Assembly (NCBI GenBank): GCA_947172415.1
Contig: OX359199.1
Span: 2,816,001-2,880,000 of the forward strand
Length of the DNA: 64,000 bases
DNA from: Chondrosia reniformis
Taxonomy: Eukaryota; Porifera; Demospongiae; Chondrillida; Chondrillidae
Direction: 5' to 3'
Shown: positions 25,003 to 39,386 of the stretch, piece after piece
Layout of the letters: each line of letters starts with the position of its first letter
Numbering within the stretch: position 1 is the stretch's first letter
Position numbers and translations under genes: made by a program
The notes under the pieces: generated by a model
What the model saw: the letters and a program-made list of their open reading frames with translations, nothing else
Database searches by the model: none
What the model was told of the DNA's origin: nothing

Positions 25003-25026
25003 CTTGCCTTAGTTTACTAAGGCAAG
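25003..25026 (-). other. Perfect hairpin in the 3' UTR of RLE LINE copy A
   Basis: CTTGCCTTAG, loop TTTA, CTAAGGCAAG: a 10-bp perfect stem with a 4-nt loop, near the 3' terminus of the element RNA. RLE-type LINEs recognise structured 3' UTR RNA during target-primed reverse transcription, so this may be the RT recognition structure. Copy B lacks this part, so covariation cannot be checked here. Confidence 0.6.
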
Positions 25027-25226
25027 GAGTGTCTGGCTTGGACAACCCTCAGTCAGTTATGTTTTCCTTTCTTAGGGTTTTTAGCCAGAAGCCTCGGCTT
25101 TGCCTCCTTCCGGCAGCAGCAGACAGATGCACGTCGGGCCAAAGTTGACCGTCATAATAGTACCTCCATACACCAATCCACCACTGCTTTCAAGAAGTCG
25201 ACAGGCAAGGACTGGGACAGGACTAC

Positions 25227-25952
25227 TTATCGTCCAGGCCCCAATCCCTCAACAGATAGATGTCGCCTCAATATCCTCACAGCCGAACAGAGAACAGTTC
25301 TCTGCATCGCTCTCATCACTTCTACTGCACTTTTTGACAGCTTTGGAATTCCCCTAAGGTCTTCCAGGAGCGTCTCCACTGTCCCCAAAGCACCAATTAT
25401 CATCGGGACTACCTTAATTCGGTAGCCCCTCAATTGTTTCCTCATATCAGCCGCCAGCTTCTGGTACTTTTGGAACTTCTCTTGCCATCTTCCATTACTA
25501 TTGCTGTCAGTAGGAACGGACATCTCAATAATGTAGATGGACTTACATAGCCGATCCTCAACCACTAAGTCTGGCCTTCTTTCTGTCATTTCATCATCTG
25601 TAGGGATACTAGGATCCCACAAGATTTTGACAGCCCTATTCTCATAGACTGGTTTTGCTTCTAGTTTGTACCAGGGCTCTTCCTGCTTGAATCCATATTC
25701 TTTCAACAGTCTCCACAACACTATCAGTATCGCCCGGTCATGTCTCTCTTTGTAGAGAGAAAATCCCTTAGGCTCACACATGCTTAGTATGTGTTTGACC
25801 GTTTCCATAGCCTTGCCACATTCTCTGCACATCAGGGGGCTAGAATTCTTCAGAATCCTATTTTGGTACCACCTAGTGTGCAGCACATCATCTTGGGCTG
25901 CAAGAATCAGAGCCTCAGTTTGAGGTCTGAGTCTCCCCTCAGAAAGCCACAC
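25227..25952 (-). pseudogene. C-terminal zinc knuckle and restriction-like endonuclease, LINE copy A
   Basis: An open frame of 241 codons ending at a natural stop. CRECGKAMETVKHILSMC (about residues 43-60) is a CCHC knuckle of the kind that precedes the endonuclease in R2-type elements. The PD-(D/E)XK-like core follows: ERRPDLVVED (Asp, about 129-138), then FIIEMSVP-like YIIEMSVPTD (Glu, about 144-153), then a conserved KYQKLA. About 90 residues of C-terminal extension follow the core. In the active family this enzyme cleaves the target DNA for TPRT. Copy A preserves all these residues, unlike copy B. The domain is separated from RT by a stop at 26,034-26,036 and further disruption. Confidence 0.8.
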
Positions 25953-26033
25953 ATAAGACTCCCTATATGTGACTTCTCCGTGGTATGAGCCCTGGTGAGA
26001 CTTTTCAGCTAGGTTACTTTTTAACCTTTCAGT

Positions 26034-27169
26034 TTAAGCCTCCCAGAGCTCACATGCCACTCTCCTCCATTCTCTTACACTATTTTGTGAGGGATTTGTC
26101 TTCAGCCACATTTCCGGTTCTAGTTCTATTCCGTGGCTTCTCAGTATCAATCTGGCTTCTTTCAAGACAGTCCTCCTCTGCTTTGAGCACTCCAGCCACT
26201 TTTGGTGTTTAACCACAACAGCTATGAGTGGATCATGGGCAGTATGGAGGTATCTTGCCAGATTCACAACAGCCCTGTCGTGATCCAAAGGAAAACTACA
26301 GAGCCCTCTACCACCTTGAGAGCGAGGCAAGTTCACTCTTTCAATGGCAGAGTTATATTGATGACACTGGTACTTTCTCATGATCTTTCTCGCCATTCGG
26401 TCCAGTTTTGGAAGCTCACTTTGAGTCCACTTCAAAACTTGGTAAGAGTATCTCAATAGAGAGGCACACAACATGTTAGAGGCTTCTGCAGCATTCTTAC
26501 CATTGAGGGAGAGCCCCACACTTTGTGGAGTCTCCTCCTCAATTTATTGAGCAAGCAAGCTTTGACCTTGCTGTCATCTACCTCAAACAGTTGTTCTAGC
26601 CCTAGGTACTTATAGGTAGTACCTTTTTCAAGGCTCCTTATGGATTCTTCACTGCGTTCAGGGTTGTCTGGGCCAGCCAGAACTTTCCTCTTTTGCATGT
26701 GAGCTGTTCCACACTTTCTCACTCCAAACCTCATGCCAATGGCATTTGAGGTTTTCTCCACACATTCCATGGCTTCCCTGAGTTTATCAGGCCCTCCAGC
26801 ATATATCTTAAGGTCATCCATGTACAGCAAGTGTGACATGGTGTTCCTTTCCCCATTATGCCAGAGGGTATATCCCTTGGTTCTGTTAAGAACTTGGGAT
26901 ATGGGAGCTATGGCCAGACAAAAGAGGAGTGGCGATAGGGAGTCTCCTTGGAAGAGTCCCCTGTTATATTTAACAGGGGTGCTCCTAACCACCTTCCCCG
27001 CGGTCCTCAACTCAAGCACAGTAGCCCAGTGTTTGGAGAAGAGCTCTATAGACCTCCGGATCCAACCTGGGCACTTGATGGTTTTTAGCACCTTCATCAC
27101 CCACTTGTGAGGGACTCTGTCATATGCCTTCTCATAATCGATCCATGCCACACTAAGTGGCTTGCCCAT
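26034..27169 (-). pseudogene. Reverse transcriptase domain, LINE copy A (truncated, frameshifted)
   Basis: The first frame (27,169-26,453) starts at GKPLSVAWIDYEKAYDRVPH (motif A), then GLFQGDSLSPLLF (motif B) and LLYMDDLKIYAGG (motif C, YMDD intact), then TTYKYLGLEQ. A 1-nt deletion near 26,515 (GGGAGAGC here, GGTGAGAGC in copy B) shifts the frame. The second frame (26,519-26,034) carries the thumb and continues to WEA followed by TAA; copy B reads Gln (CAG) at that codon. RT motifs upstream of motif A (fingers) fall in the 1,055-bp deletion, so the enzyme cannot be functional. Confidence 0.85.
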
Positions 27170-27176
27170 AATTTTG

Positions 27177-28089
27177 CCGTATCAACATGGTTGAACCGCA
27201 CTGCCCCACAGGGTTTTCTATCAGAGAAATCTCCAGGTTTCTTTCGGAGACAGGCATCTTTTGCTTTGCCTAAAAGTTGCATCAGTTGATCATTGCCACT
27301 TGTCCTGGGACTAGGATGATCATTTGTAGGAGTTTCAACAGGGGCTGCAGGCAGCTCACCATTTTGTTCAGTCACAGCCTGAAGTTGGTGAAGCTCCCCC
27401 TGCCCCTGGGCTCCCACACCTTCCTCCACAGTCTCAGTTAGGGTGGCTAAACCACAAGAGTCAGGTTCCACAAGGTTTAGTCTCCAGAGACCTTGACCTC
27501 TTCAGATTCTACTAATTCTCGTAGTTAGTGCTACCTTTGTGGTTTTATGGTCTGGCATTTTAGCATTCCAAGCCTGGTACAACCGCTCGGCATACCCCTT
27601 TTCCATGGGCTTACTTTCTCGGTAGAGCTCCATGAGGATATTATCCCTGTGAAGGTTCCAGATCACCCCTTGGATCCTTCTCCTTCTAGAGGCACCTTGC
27701 AGTGCATCATTAAACAAATCTAAATCTCGGCTACCAGTTACTTGCAGTACTCCGTCTCCCACCAAGTTCCTTTTGGCTTGGAAGGCAAGGGTTTGACTGG
27801 TCTGAGGCAAATGTGGGTACTTGCTCAGCCATTCCCGCTCTAAACGCTTCTGATAGCCACCACTTTTGGGTTCAGATCGCTCATAGCAATCAATTAGTGC
27901 CCTAACCATTTCCTCAGTCCATAGGGCTGGTTGGCCCGTCATTGGGACCGAAGAAAGGCTACTACATTCAGGTACATCTACCTGTGAGGCACCAGTGGAA
28001 TCACCTATTCTGGTTGACCGAGGGTTTTCTTCACCACTGGTGCACCTAGGCCACAGCCTGTCTTGAAAATTGTCATTCTCATGGCGCAA
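27177..28089 (-). pseudogene. N-terminal region with two SANT/Myb-like domains, LINE copy A
   Basis: Two related domains are visible. One is PALWTEEMVRALIDCYERSE...YQKRLEREWLSKYP (about 27,940-27,780). The other is VIWNLHRDNILMELYRESKP...YAERLYQAWNAKMP (about 27,660-27,550). Each has the spaced Trp/aromatic pattern of SANT/Myb or MADF-like helices, and they probably bind target DNA, as Myb motifs do in R2-type proteins. The frame stops at TGA near 27,502 (TCTGAAG here; copy B has CCGAAG, so Arg CGA became TGA). After it a Pro/Gly/Gln-rich segment runs into the deletion at 27,176. No reliable ATG; MTGQPALW is a plausible start. Confidence 0.72.
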
Positions 28090-28255
28090 CGTAACCCAGT
28101 GAAGCTGCCAGACGGGGGGTTAGCCCATGCTGACAGGGAGGCTGATTTAGACACAGGATGCCACATGAGGGGCTAAGCACCCTGCTCCATCGGGGGGTTG
28201 AACTGGACAATACCCATCCTCTTGTCAGCTCGGAACCACAGCCTCCAATTCCCAC

Positions 28256-31200
28256 ACAACTAGTACTATAACTTCTAAATAGAACTAGTACATATTACCA
28301 GTATATATAACTTGCACATACAACTAGTACATACAACTAGTTACTAGTACACACAAATAGTACATACAACTAGTACATACAACTCGTAAGTAAAACTAGT
28401 AAATATAACTAGTGCATACAGCAATTACACACAACTACCACCTACGACTTGTAAATACAACTAGAACATACTACTAGTACACATAACTGTTATACATAAA
28501 TAGTACATTCAATTAGTACATACAAATAGTACGTATAACAAGTGCGAACAACTAGAACGTTCCACTAGTACATGACTATTACATAGAATTAATATATAAA
28601 ACTGTAACATACAACTAGCACCTAACTATTACATACAACTAGGACTACAACTAGTTCATATAACCAGTACATACACATATAAGTAGTACATATAACTAGT
28701 ACATAAAACTAGACTATATAAATACAACTAGAAATTAGTACATACAACTAGTACGTAAAACTAGAAACTAGTACATACAACTAATACATAAAACTAGTAC
28801 ATTAAATTTGTACATATAACTAGTACATACAACTAGTACATCCAACCAGTACAAACAGCTAGTACGATAACTACTACATTGAACTAGTACATATAACCAG
28901 TCCATATAACTTGCACATACAACTAGTACATACAACTAGTACATACAACATGTTACTAGTACATACAGCTAAAACATACTACTAGTACATACAACTAGTA
29001 ACTACAACTAGTAAATGTTATATTTACTAGTTGTAGTTGCTAGTTGTAGTACATACACCAATTACACACAACTTGTACATATAACTAGTACATATAGTAG
29101 TTCATACACTAGTACATTAAACTAGTACATACAATTAAAAAATACCAATTGTTACTAGTATATACAACGGTTACAAACACCTAGTACATATACCTAGTAC
29201 ATTCTACTAGTTACTTGCATATACAACTAGTGCAAACAACTAATAAATGCAACTAGTTCATACAGCTGGTACATACATTTAGTAACTATATATACAACTA
29301 GTTGCTAGTACGTACAACTAGTACATACTCCTAGTTCATACAACTAGTGCATAAAGCTAGTACATAACTAGGAAATATACTTGTATATTCAACCAGTAAA
29401 TACAACTAGTAAAGACAATTACTTCATACAAATACTATACAGAAATAATACATACAACTAATTCATTCAACTAGTACATAAAACTAGAATATACAACTAA
29501 TACACCTAGTACATACAACTAGTACAAAGAACTAATACAGACAACTAGTGCATATAACAAGTCCATACAACTAGTACGTCCAACTAGTACTTACAAGTAG
29601 TATATATAACTAGGACATACACATATAACTAGGACATACACAAATAAGTAGTACATAGAAATGGACAAACAACTAGTACATACAACCAATGCACACGACT
29701 AGTCCATACAGCTAGTACATACAACTAATACATACAGCTAGTACATACAAATAGTCCATACAACTAGTACATAACCAGTATATATAACTACAACACACAG
29801 GTAGTAAATATAACTGGGACATACACATATAACTAGAACATACACATATAAGTAGTACAAAGTAATTGTACATACAACTAGCACATACAACTAATACATA
29901 GAAGTAGTGCATACACCTGGTACAAACAACTAGTACATAAGTAGGACATATATATAACTAGTGCACACAACTTGTACATAGAAATAGTACATACAACTAG
30001 TAAAAAGTAAGTGTACATACAACTTGTACATACAACTAGTATTTGCAACAGCTACATACTACTTGTATATACATACAACTGGAACATACAACTACTACAT
30101 ACAACTAGTACATCCAACTAGTACTTACAAGTTGCACATATAACTAGGACATACACATATTACTAGAGTATATACATATAACGAGCATATAGAAATAATA
30201 CATACAACTAGTATATATAACTAATACATACAGCTAGTATATACCACTACTAGTAAATACAACTAGTACACACAACTAGTACATACAACTAGTATATATA
30301 ACTAATACATACAGCTAGTATATACCACTACTAGTAAATACAACTAGTACACACAACTAGTACATACAACTAGTTACTACAATTAGTAAATATAGCTAGT
30401 TCCAACAACAAATACACGCAAGTAGTACATACAACTAGTACATATAACTAATACATACAACTAGTATATACAACTTGTATCTAGTACATAATACTAATAC
30501 ATACAACTAAAACATAAAGCTAGTTCATACAACTAGTCCATATAACTAGTACTTACAACTAGTACCCACAACTAGTACATACAACTATACATACAACTAG
30601 AACATACAACAACTACTATACATTCAACTTGTTACTAGTACATACAACTAGTACATTCAACTAGTACATATAACTAGTACCTACAACTATTATGTAGTAC
30701 ATAAAACTAGTACATACAGCAAGTTCATATAACCAGTATATACATATATAACTAGTACATATAACTAATACATACAACTAGACGACATACAAGTAGAAAC
30801 TAGTAGATACATCTAGTACATACAACCAGTAAGTGGTGCATACAACTAGTGCACATATATACAACTAATACTGACAACTACTACATACAACTAGTTCATA
30901 CAACTAGAACATACAATGAGTACATAAAAATAGTATATACTATTAGGTCATGCAATTAGTACATCCAACTAGTACATACAATTAGTACATGCAACTAGAA
31001 CATACAACTATTATATAAAACAAGTCCATAAAATTTGTTCATACATTCAACTAGTTCATACATCTAGTTACTAGTAAATACAACTAGTCCATAAAACTAG
31101 TACATCCAACTAGTATATACAACTAGTAAATACAGATTATTACTAGTACATTCGACTAGAACATATTACTAGTACATAAAACTAGATTACATACAACTTG

Positions 31201-34200
31201 TACATACAACAAGAAACTAGTACATGCAACTAGTGAACACAACTATATAGTACATACAACGAATCATATCACTCTATACAACTAGGACATAGAGATAGTT
31301 ACTGGTACATACAATTAGTACATACAACTAATACATAAAACTACTACGTATAACTATGCCATATAACTAGTACCTACAACTAGTATCTAGTACATAAAAA
31401 TAGTACTTATAACTAGTACAAATAACCAGTACAAACACATATAATGAGTACTTTTAACTAGTACATACAACTAGACTACATACAACTAGAAACTAGTAAA
31501 TACAACTAGTACACAAAACTTGAACGTTAAACTAGTTACTAGTTCACACAACAAGTACCAACAGCTAGTACATACAACTAGTAAATACAACTAGTAAATA
31601 TAACTAGTACATACAACAATTACACACAATTTGTGCATACATCTGTACATATAACTAGAACATACAACTAGTATATAAAACTAGTATCTAGTACATAAAA
31701 CTAGAACTAACAACTAGTACATATAACTAGTACATACAACTAGTAACTACAATTAGTAAATATAACTAGTACCAACAACAATTAAACGCAACTAGAACAT
31801 ACAACTAGTAAATACAGTTTTTACTAGTACATAAAACTAGTACATACAACTAGTACATATAACTAGTTACTAGTGTATACAAATAGTACATGCAACTAGT
31901 ACATACAGCTAATATATATAACTAGTTAGTAGTAAATACTACTAGTATATACGACTAGTTACAAAACATACAAGTAGTTACTAGTACATACAACTAGTTA
32001 CTAGTACACCCAACTAGTACTTAGAACTAGTACACACAACTGATAAATACAGATTGTTTTTAGTGCATACAACTAGTACGTAAAACTTGTACGTACAATT
32101 AGTTACTGGTACATACAACAAGTACACACAGCTAGTACATATAACTAGTAACTACAACTAGTATATACAAATGCTATCTAAAACATAAAACTAGTACACA
32201 CAACTAGTACTTACAATTTGTACAAACAACTAGTTCTTACATCTAGTTACTAGCAAATACAATTAGTACATAAAACTAGTACTTACAACTAGTAACTATA
32301 ACTAGTGAATATAATCAGTACATACAGCAAATGCACACAACTAGAAGATACAAGTAGTAATTATAACTAAACACAACTAGTATATACAACTAGTCCATAC
32401 AATTGCTACACACAGAAAGGTACTTGTATATACAATTAGTCCTTACAAATAGTACATACAACTAGTACATACAACTAGTACATACAACTAGTACATACAA
32501 CTTGTACATACAACTAGTTCTTACATCTAGTTACTAGCAAATAAAATTAGTACATAAAACTAGTGCATATAACTAGTACCTACAACTAGTACATAGAACT
32601 AGCACATAGAACTAGTACCTACAACTAGTACATTGAACTAGTACATACAACCAGTACATACAAAACTACATAAAACTAGTCCATACAACTAGTACAATAA
32701 CTACTAAATAAAATTGGTACATATTACCAGTACATATAACTTGAACATACAACTAGTATATAAAACTAGTACGTTCAACTAGTACACAACAATTACATAG
32801 AATTAGTACATACAATTGGAACATACAACTAGCACTAATGTAATAAATACAACTAGTACATACAACTAGGTCTACAACTAGTACATATAACCAGTACATA
32901 CACATATAATCAGTACATATAACTAGTACATACAACTAGACTACCAAGAGCTAGTACATACAACCAGTAACTAGTACATACAACTAGTAACTATTACATA
33001 CAACTAGTAACTAGTACATACAACCAGTAACTAGTACATACAACTAGTAACTATTACATATGAATAGTAACTAGTACATACAACTAATTCATACATCTAG
33101 TACATAAAACTAGTGCACACAACTAGTACATTAAATTTGTAAATATAATTAGTACATACAACTAGTACATTCAACTAGTATATAGAAATTGTACATACAA
33201 CTAGTAACTACAACTAGTAAATACACTAGTGCATTCAACAATTACACACAAGTAGTTCGTACAACTAGAACATATAACTAGTACAAACAAATAGTATATT
33301 CTACTAGTATCAAGTACATAAAACTAGTAACTACAACTAGTAAATATAACTAGTCCATACAACCATCACACAACTAGTATATACCACTAGTACAATTAAC
33401 TTCACACAACTAGTTCATACAACTAGTACACAAAACTAGAACATACAGATAAGTTACTAGTACATGCAAGTAGTCCATACAACTAGTACAAACAACTGGT
33501 ACATACAACAGGTACATACAAATAGTTACTAGTACATACAACTAGTACATACAACTAGTACATACAACTAGTGACTACAGCTAGTAAATATAACTAGTAC
33601 ATACAACTAGTTCATACAACTAGTATCTAGTACATAAAACTAGTACATACAACTAGTACATAAAACTAGTACATACTACTTGTACAATAAATAAAATTAC
33701 ACACAAGCCGTACATACAACTAGTACATAAAATTAGTAAATGCAGATTGTTACTAGTACATACAACTAGTACATACAACAAGAACACACACCTAGTACAT
33801 AGACCTAGTTACTAAAACATACAACTAGTAAATATAGCTAGTACATACAACCAGTTACTAAAACATACAACTAGTAAATACAGCTAGTACATACAACCAG
33901 TTACTAGTACACACAACTAGTTCCTACTACTAGCACATACAACTAGTGACTACAACTAGAAAATATAACTATAACATACAACATATACACACAGCTAGTA
34001 CATACAACTAGTCCATAAAATTAGTAAATACAAATTTTTAGTAGTACATACAACTAGTACACACAACTAGTACATACTACTTGTACATATAACTAGTACA
34101 TGCAACTAGTTTCTAGTACAAAAAACTAGTATATACAACTAGTACAAACACCTAGTACATACAACTAGAAATTACAACAAGTAAATATAACCAGGACATA

Positions 34201-37200
34201 CAACAATTACACACAATTAGTGCATACAACTAGAGCACAAAACTACATACAACTAGTACATAACACTAGTTACTAGTACATACAACTAGTTCCTACTACT
34301 AGTACATACAACTAGTAACTTCAACTAGAAAATATAACTAATACATACAACATTTACACACAGCTAATACATACAACTAGTACATAAAACTAATCAATAC
34401 AGATTGTTAGTAGTACACACAACTAGTACATACTACTTGTACACATAACTAGTACATACAACTAGTACAAAAACCTAGTACATACAACTACCAACTACAA
34501 CAAGTAAAGATAACCAGTACATACAACAATTACACACAATTAGTTCATACAACTAGAGCATAAAACTACATACAACTAGTACAAAAACTAGTACATATAA
34601 CCAGTACATACTCATTTAACTAGTACATATAACCCGTACACACTCATTTAACTAGAACATATAACTAGTACGTACAACTAGTACATAGAACAAGTAACCA
34701 GTAAATACCACTAGAACATACAAGTATACATACAACTACTTCATAAAACTAGTACATACAACAAGTACCTACAACTAGTACAAAACTATTACATTTTAAA
34801 TCAGTACATAAAACAAGTACATACAACTTGTACATATAACCAGTACATATACGTATAACTGATACATATTTATAGCACACACAACTAGACTACATGGAGC
34901 TGGTCCTTACAACCAGTAACTAGTACATACAACTAGTGCTCAAAACTAGAACATTAAATTTGTACATATAACTAGTACATACAACTAGTACATACAACTA
35001 GTACATAGAACTAGTACATATAACCAGTACATACTCAATTAACTAGAACATGTAACTAATGTATTCGATTAGTACATAGAAATAGTAACTAGTATATTCC
35101 ACTAGAACATACAACTAGTACATACAATTACTTCATAAAACTAGTATATACAACAAGTACATACAACAAGTACATACAATTAGTAGATATAGCTAGGACA
35201 TAATCCTAGTACATACAACTTGTCCATATAACTAGTACATACACATATAACTAGTGCATATTTATAGTACATGCAACTGGTCTACATAGAGCTATTCTAT
35301 ACAACCAGTAACTAGTACATACAACTAGTGCACACAACTAGTAAATTAAATTTGTGCATATAACTAGTACATACAACTAGTACATACAACTAGACTAGAA
35401 ACTAGTATATACAACTAGAACATACAACTAGTAACTAGTACATACAACTAGTACATACAACTAGTACATTTAACTACAACATACAACAACTACATACAAC
35501 TACTTCATAAAGTTAGTACATACAACTAGTACATACAATTAGTATCTAGTACATACAACTAGTACATACAATTAGTATCTAGTACATACAACTAGTACAT
35601 TTAACTACAACATACAGCAACAACAAACAACTACTTCATACAGCTAGTACATACAACTAGTACATACAATTAGTATCTAGTACATACAACTAGTATATAC
35701 AACAACTACACACAACTAATATATACAACTACTTAATAAAAGTAGTACGTAAAACTAGTACATGCAACTAGCATCTAGTACATACAACTAGAATAGATAA
35801 CTAGTGTATACAACTAGTACCTACAACTAGTACATAATAATTACATAGAATTTGTACATACAACTAGTACATTCAACTAGTACCTACAATTAGTAAATAG
35901 AACTAGTCCATAAAACTAGTACATAAAACTAGTACATACAACTTGTACCTCAATTAGTACATATAACTAGTACATACAACTTTACATATAAGCCAGTTCA
36001 TACACATATAACTAGTACATATTACTAGTACATACACAAATACTACATAAAGCTAGTAAATACAACAAGAAACTAGTACATACAACTAGTGAACACATCT
36101 AGTACAAACAACGAATACATATAACTCTATAAAACTAGGACATACAGATAGTTACTAGTACATACCACTAGTACATACACCTAATACATACAACTAGTTC
36201 ATATAACTACTACATACAACAAGTACATGCAAATAGAAAGTAGTACATATAACTAGTACATGCATTTTTTACATACAACTAGTATATACAACTACTACCT
36301 ATACAAACAACTAGCTACTAGGACATACAAGTTGTACATTCAACTATTACGTACAACTAGTACACACACCTAGTATATTAAACTAGTACATATATACAGT
36401 ACATAAAACTAGACCATACTACTTGTACAAACAACTAGTACATACAACTAGTTCAAAAAACAAATACATACAACTATTACCTATAACTAGTCAATACAAT
36501 TAGTATATACAACTGGAACATACAACTAGTGCATAACTAGTATATACAATTAATACATACAACTAGAACATGCAACTACAACTTTCAATTGAGTATATAC
36601 AACTAGAACCCCCACCTAGTCAATATAACTAGTCCTATTACATACAACTAGAACCTCCAACTAGTTAATATAACTAGTCCTAGTACATACAACTAGAACC
36701 TCCAACTAGTTAATATAACTAGTCCTAGTACATACAACTAGAACATACAACTAGTAACGAGTACTTACAACTTGTACATACAGCTAGTGTACATACAACT
36801 ACTACATCCAAATTTTACACACAACTAGTACATATAACCAGTACATACTCATATAACTAGAACATATAAAGAGTACATACAACTACTACCTAAACTAATA
36901 CATGCAACTACTACCTAAACTAATACATGCAACTACTTAATTAAACTAGTAGTAACAACAAATACATACAACTTGTATCTAGTACATACACCCAGTATAT
37001 ATAATTATTAAAAGCACTAGTACCTACAACTAGTACATAACTATTACAAAGAAGTAGGGCATACAACTAGTACATTCAGCTAGTATATACAATTAGTAAA
37101 AACAACTAGTTCATAAAACTAGTACATACAATCAGTACATACAACTAGTACATATAACTACAACTAGAACATACACCTAGATCATACAACTAGTAAATAT

Positions 37201-38923
37201 ACATTGTTACTGGTACATACAACTAGTACATACAAATAGTTACTAGTTTATACAACTAGTACATACAACTAGTTCATACAACTAGTACTACAACTAGTAC
37301 GTAGAACTAGTACATAGTACGTTGAACTAGTACATACAGCTAGTAACTACAACTACTGAATATAACTAGTACATACAACAATTACACACAACTACTACAT
37401 ATAACTGGTACAAGTAACTAGTGCATACAACTAGTATATATAGCCAGTACCTACACATATACCTAGTACATATAAATCGTACATACAACTGGTACATAAT
37501 ATAGAACGTACAACTAGTACATATAACCAGTACCTTCACATATAACTAGGACATATGAATAGTACATAAAACTGGAACATACTACTAGTACATACAACTA
37601 GTGCATACAACTAGTACAAATAACAAATAAATATAATTTGTACATACAATTGGTACCTACAACTAGTACAAACAATTACTACATACAACTGGAACATATA
37701 ACTAGCATATAACTTTTACATACAATTAGTAAAAACAATTAGAACATGCAATTACTACTTACAATTGAGTACATACAATTGCAACCTCCAACTAGGAAAT
37801 ATAACTAGTCCAACTACATACAACTAGTACATACAACTAGTTCTACAAATAGGACATATAACTAGTACATAAAACTAGTATATACAACTAGACTAGAAAC
37901 TAGTATATACAACTAGAACATACAACTAGTAACTAGTACATACAACTAGTACATACAACCAGTACATACAACTAGTACATACAACTATTACACACACGTA
38001 GTACATTAAACTAGTACATAAAACTAGTACATACAACTAGACTAGAAACTAGTATATACAACTAGAACATACAACTAGTAACTAGTACATACAACTAGTA
38101 CATACAACTAGTACATACAACTATTACACACACGTAGTACATTAAACTAGTACATATAACTAGTACATACTTCTAGAACATATATCCAGTGCATACACAT
38201 ATGACTAGTGCATATAAACAGTATATAAAATGAAAACACACTACAAGTACATACAGCTAGTACAAAACTAGTCCATACAATTAGTACATGGTACTGGAAC
38301 ATACAACTAGCACATAACTTGTACATACAATTTGAACATCCAACTACTACTTACAATTGAGTACATTCAACTGCAACCTCCAACTAGTAAACATAACTAG
38401 AACATACAACAATTACACACAACTACTACATACAACTATTACATAATACTGCTTACTAGTACAAACAATTAGTACATACAACTAGTAACGACAATAAGTA
38501 ATAATAACTAGTACCAACAACAATAACACGCAACTAGTACATACAACTAGTATATATAACTACATGCAACTAGTACATCCAACTAGTTTATACAATTTAT
38601 AAATACAGATTATTACTAGTACATACAACTAGTACATTTTACTAATACATACAACTAGACTACATACAACTAGTACATACAGGAAGAAACTAGAACATAC
38701 AACTAGTAAACACAACTAGTGCATACAGCCAGTACATATCACTCTATACAACTAGGACATAGAGATAGTCACTAGCACATACAACTAGTACATACAACTA
38801 ATACTTAAAACTACTACATATAACTAGTCTATATAACTAGTACCTACAACTAGTATCTAGTACATAAAACTAGTACATATAACCAGTACAAATAACCAGT
38901 ACATACACATATAACTAGTTCTT
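28256..38923 (-). repeat. 13-bp satellite array, reversed orientation
   Basis: Over 10 kb of TACAACTAGTACA variants without any non-satellite insertion I can see. Internal duplications include a local repeat of CTAGACTAGAAACTAGTATA with its flanks at about 37,870-38,010 and 38,030-38,150. Another is a triplet of AGAACC(C/T)CCAACTAG units at 36,600-36,730. ORFs inside (for example 29,712-29,912 and 32,753-32,935, minus) are translations of the repeat and are not genes. Confidence 0.95.
29000..29038. repeat. 17-bp perfect inverted repeat inside the 13-bp array
   Basis: AACTACAACTAGTAAAT at 29,000-29,016 and its exact reverse complement at 29,022-29,038, separated by 5 nt. About two units beyond it (29,039-29,049) also read in + orientation. 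This is a local strand reversal within an otherwise minus-oriented array. Confidence 0.85.
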
Positions 38924-38927
38924 TTAA

Positions 38928-39382
38928 CCCTTTTCCGCCCGCGTTACAGCATAATTGTTACCACCTTACCACCCAATGACCACTTTTGTGGCTCGAGAGT
39001 AACAACTGCCTAGTTTAACCTTTTAAAGGTTCATTTCATCTTTAATAATTATAAAAACCTCCAACTAACCTTCGCTCAAGTAATTAAGAGCAACAAATTC
39101 TGTAAAACCAAGGAAATAGGTCCTCCTTTTGAACGGCCATTTTAAAACTTTGCGTTTTTTCGTTAACGCTTGTGCAATTTGTATACCTATAATACAAATT
39201 TCTTCCCTTTTTAATACAGCTATACTATGATTTAAACCTTTAATATTTCATTCCAAGATTCTTATACTTAACGCTATCGATACATATAAATTTCAAAGAG
39301 ATCGTACGATTATTTAATTTATCGGGCGGTAACGGTCTGGAAGAATTTCAAGCTACAAAAGTGGTCTTCGTGCAGTAAAGGG
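38928..39382. mobile_element. piggyBac-like MITE with TTAA target-site duplication
   Basis: A 455-bp non-satellite island flanked by TTAA on both sides (38,924-38,927 and 39,383-39,386). The ends are CCCTTTTCCGCCCG on the left and CCCTTTACTGCACG on the right (reverse complement), sharing the CCCTTT start of piggyBac termini. Subterminal inverted repeats GACCACTTTTGTGGC (near 38,980) and GCTACAAAAGTGGTC (near 39,352) strengthen the call. No transposase ORF, so it is non-autonomous. Confidence 0.88.
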
Positions 39383-39386
39383 TTAA

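Larger units (their letters stand above)
24967..28255 (-). mobile_element. RLE-type non-LTR retrotransposon, copy A (internally deleted)
   Basis: Minus-strand element with N-terminal SANT/Myb-like repeats (28,089-27,502), RT (27,169-26,034), zinc knuckle and restriction-like endonuclease (25,952-25,227), and a 3' UTR of about 260 bp with a strong hairpin. Compared with copy B, 1,055 bp (equivalent of 61,640-62,694) is missing at 27,176/27,177, with a 2-bp TG microhomology at the break. It retains both element ends. The 5' end, CCAATTCCCAC on the + strand, is the same as in copy B. Clade is R2/R4/NeSL-like by domain plan; the exact clade needs a phylogeny. Confidence 0.88.
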
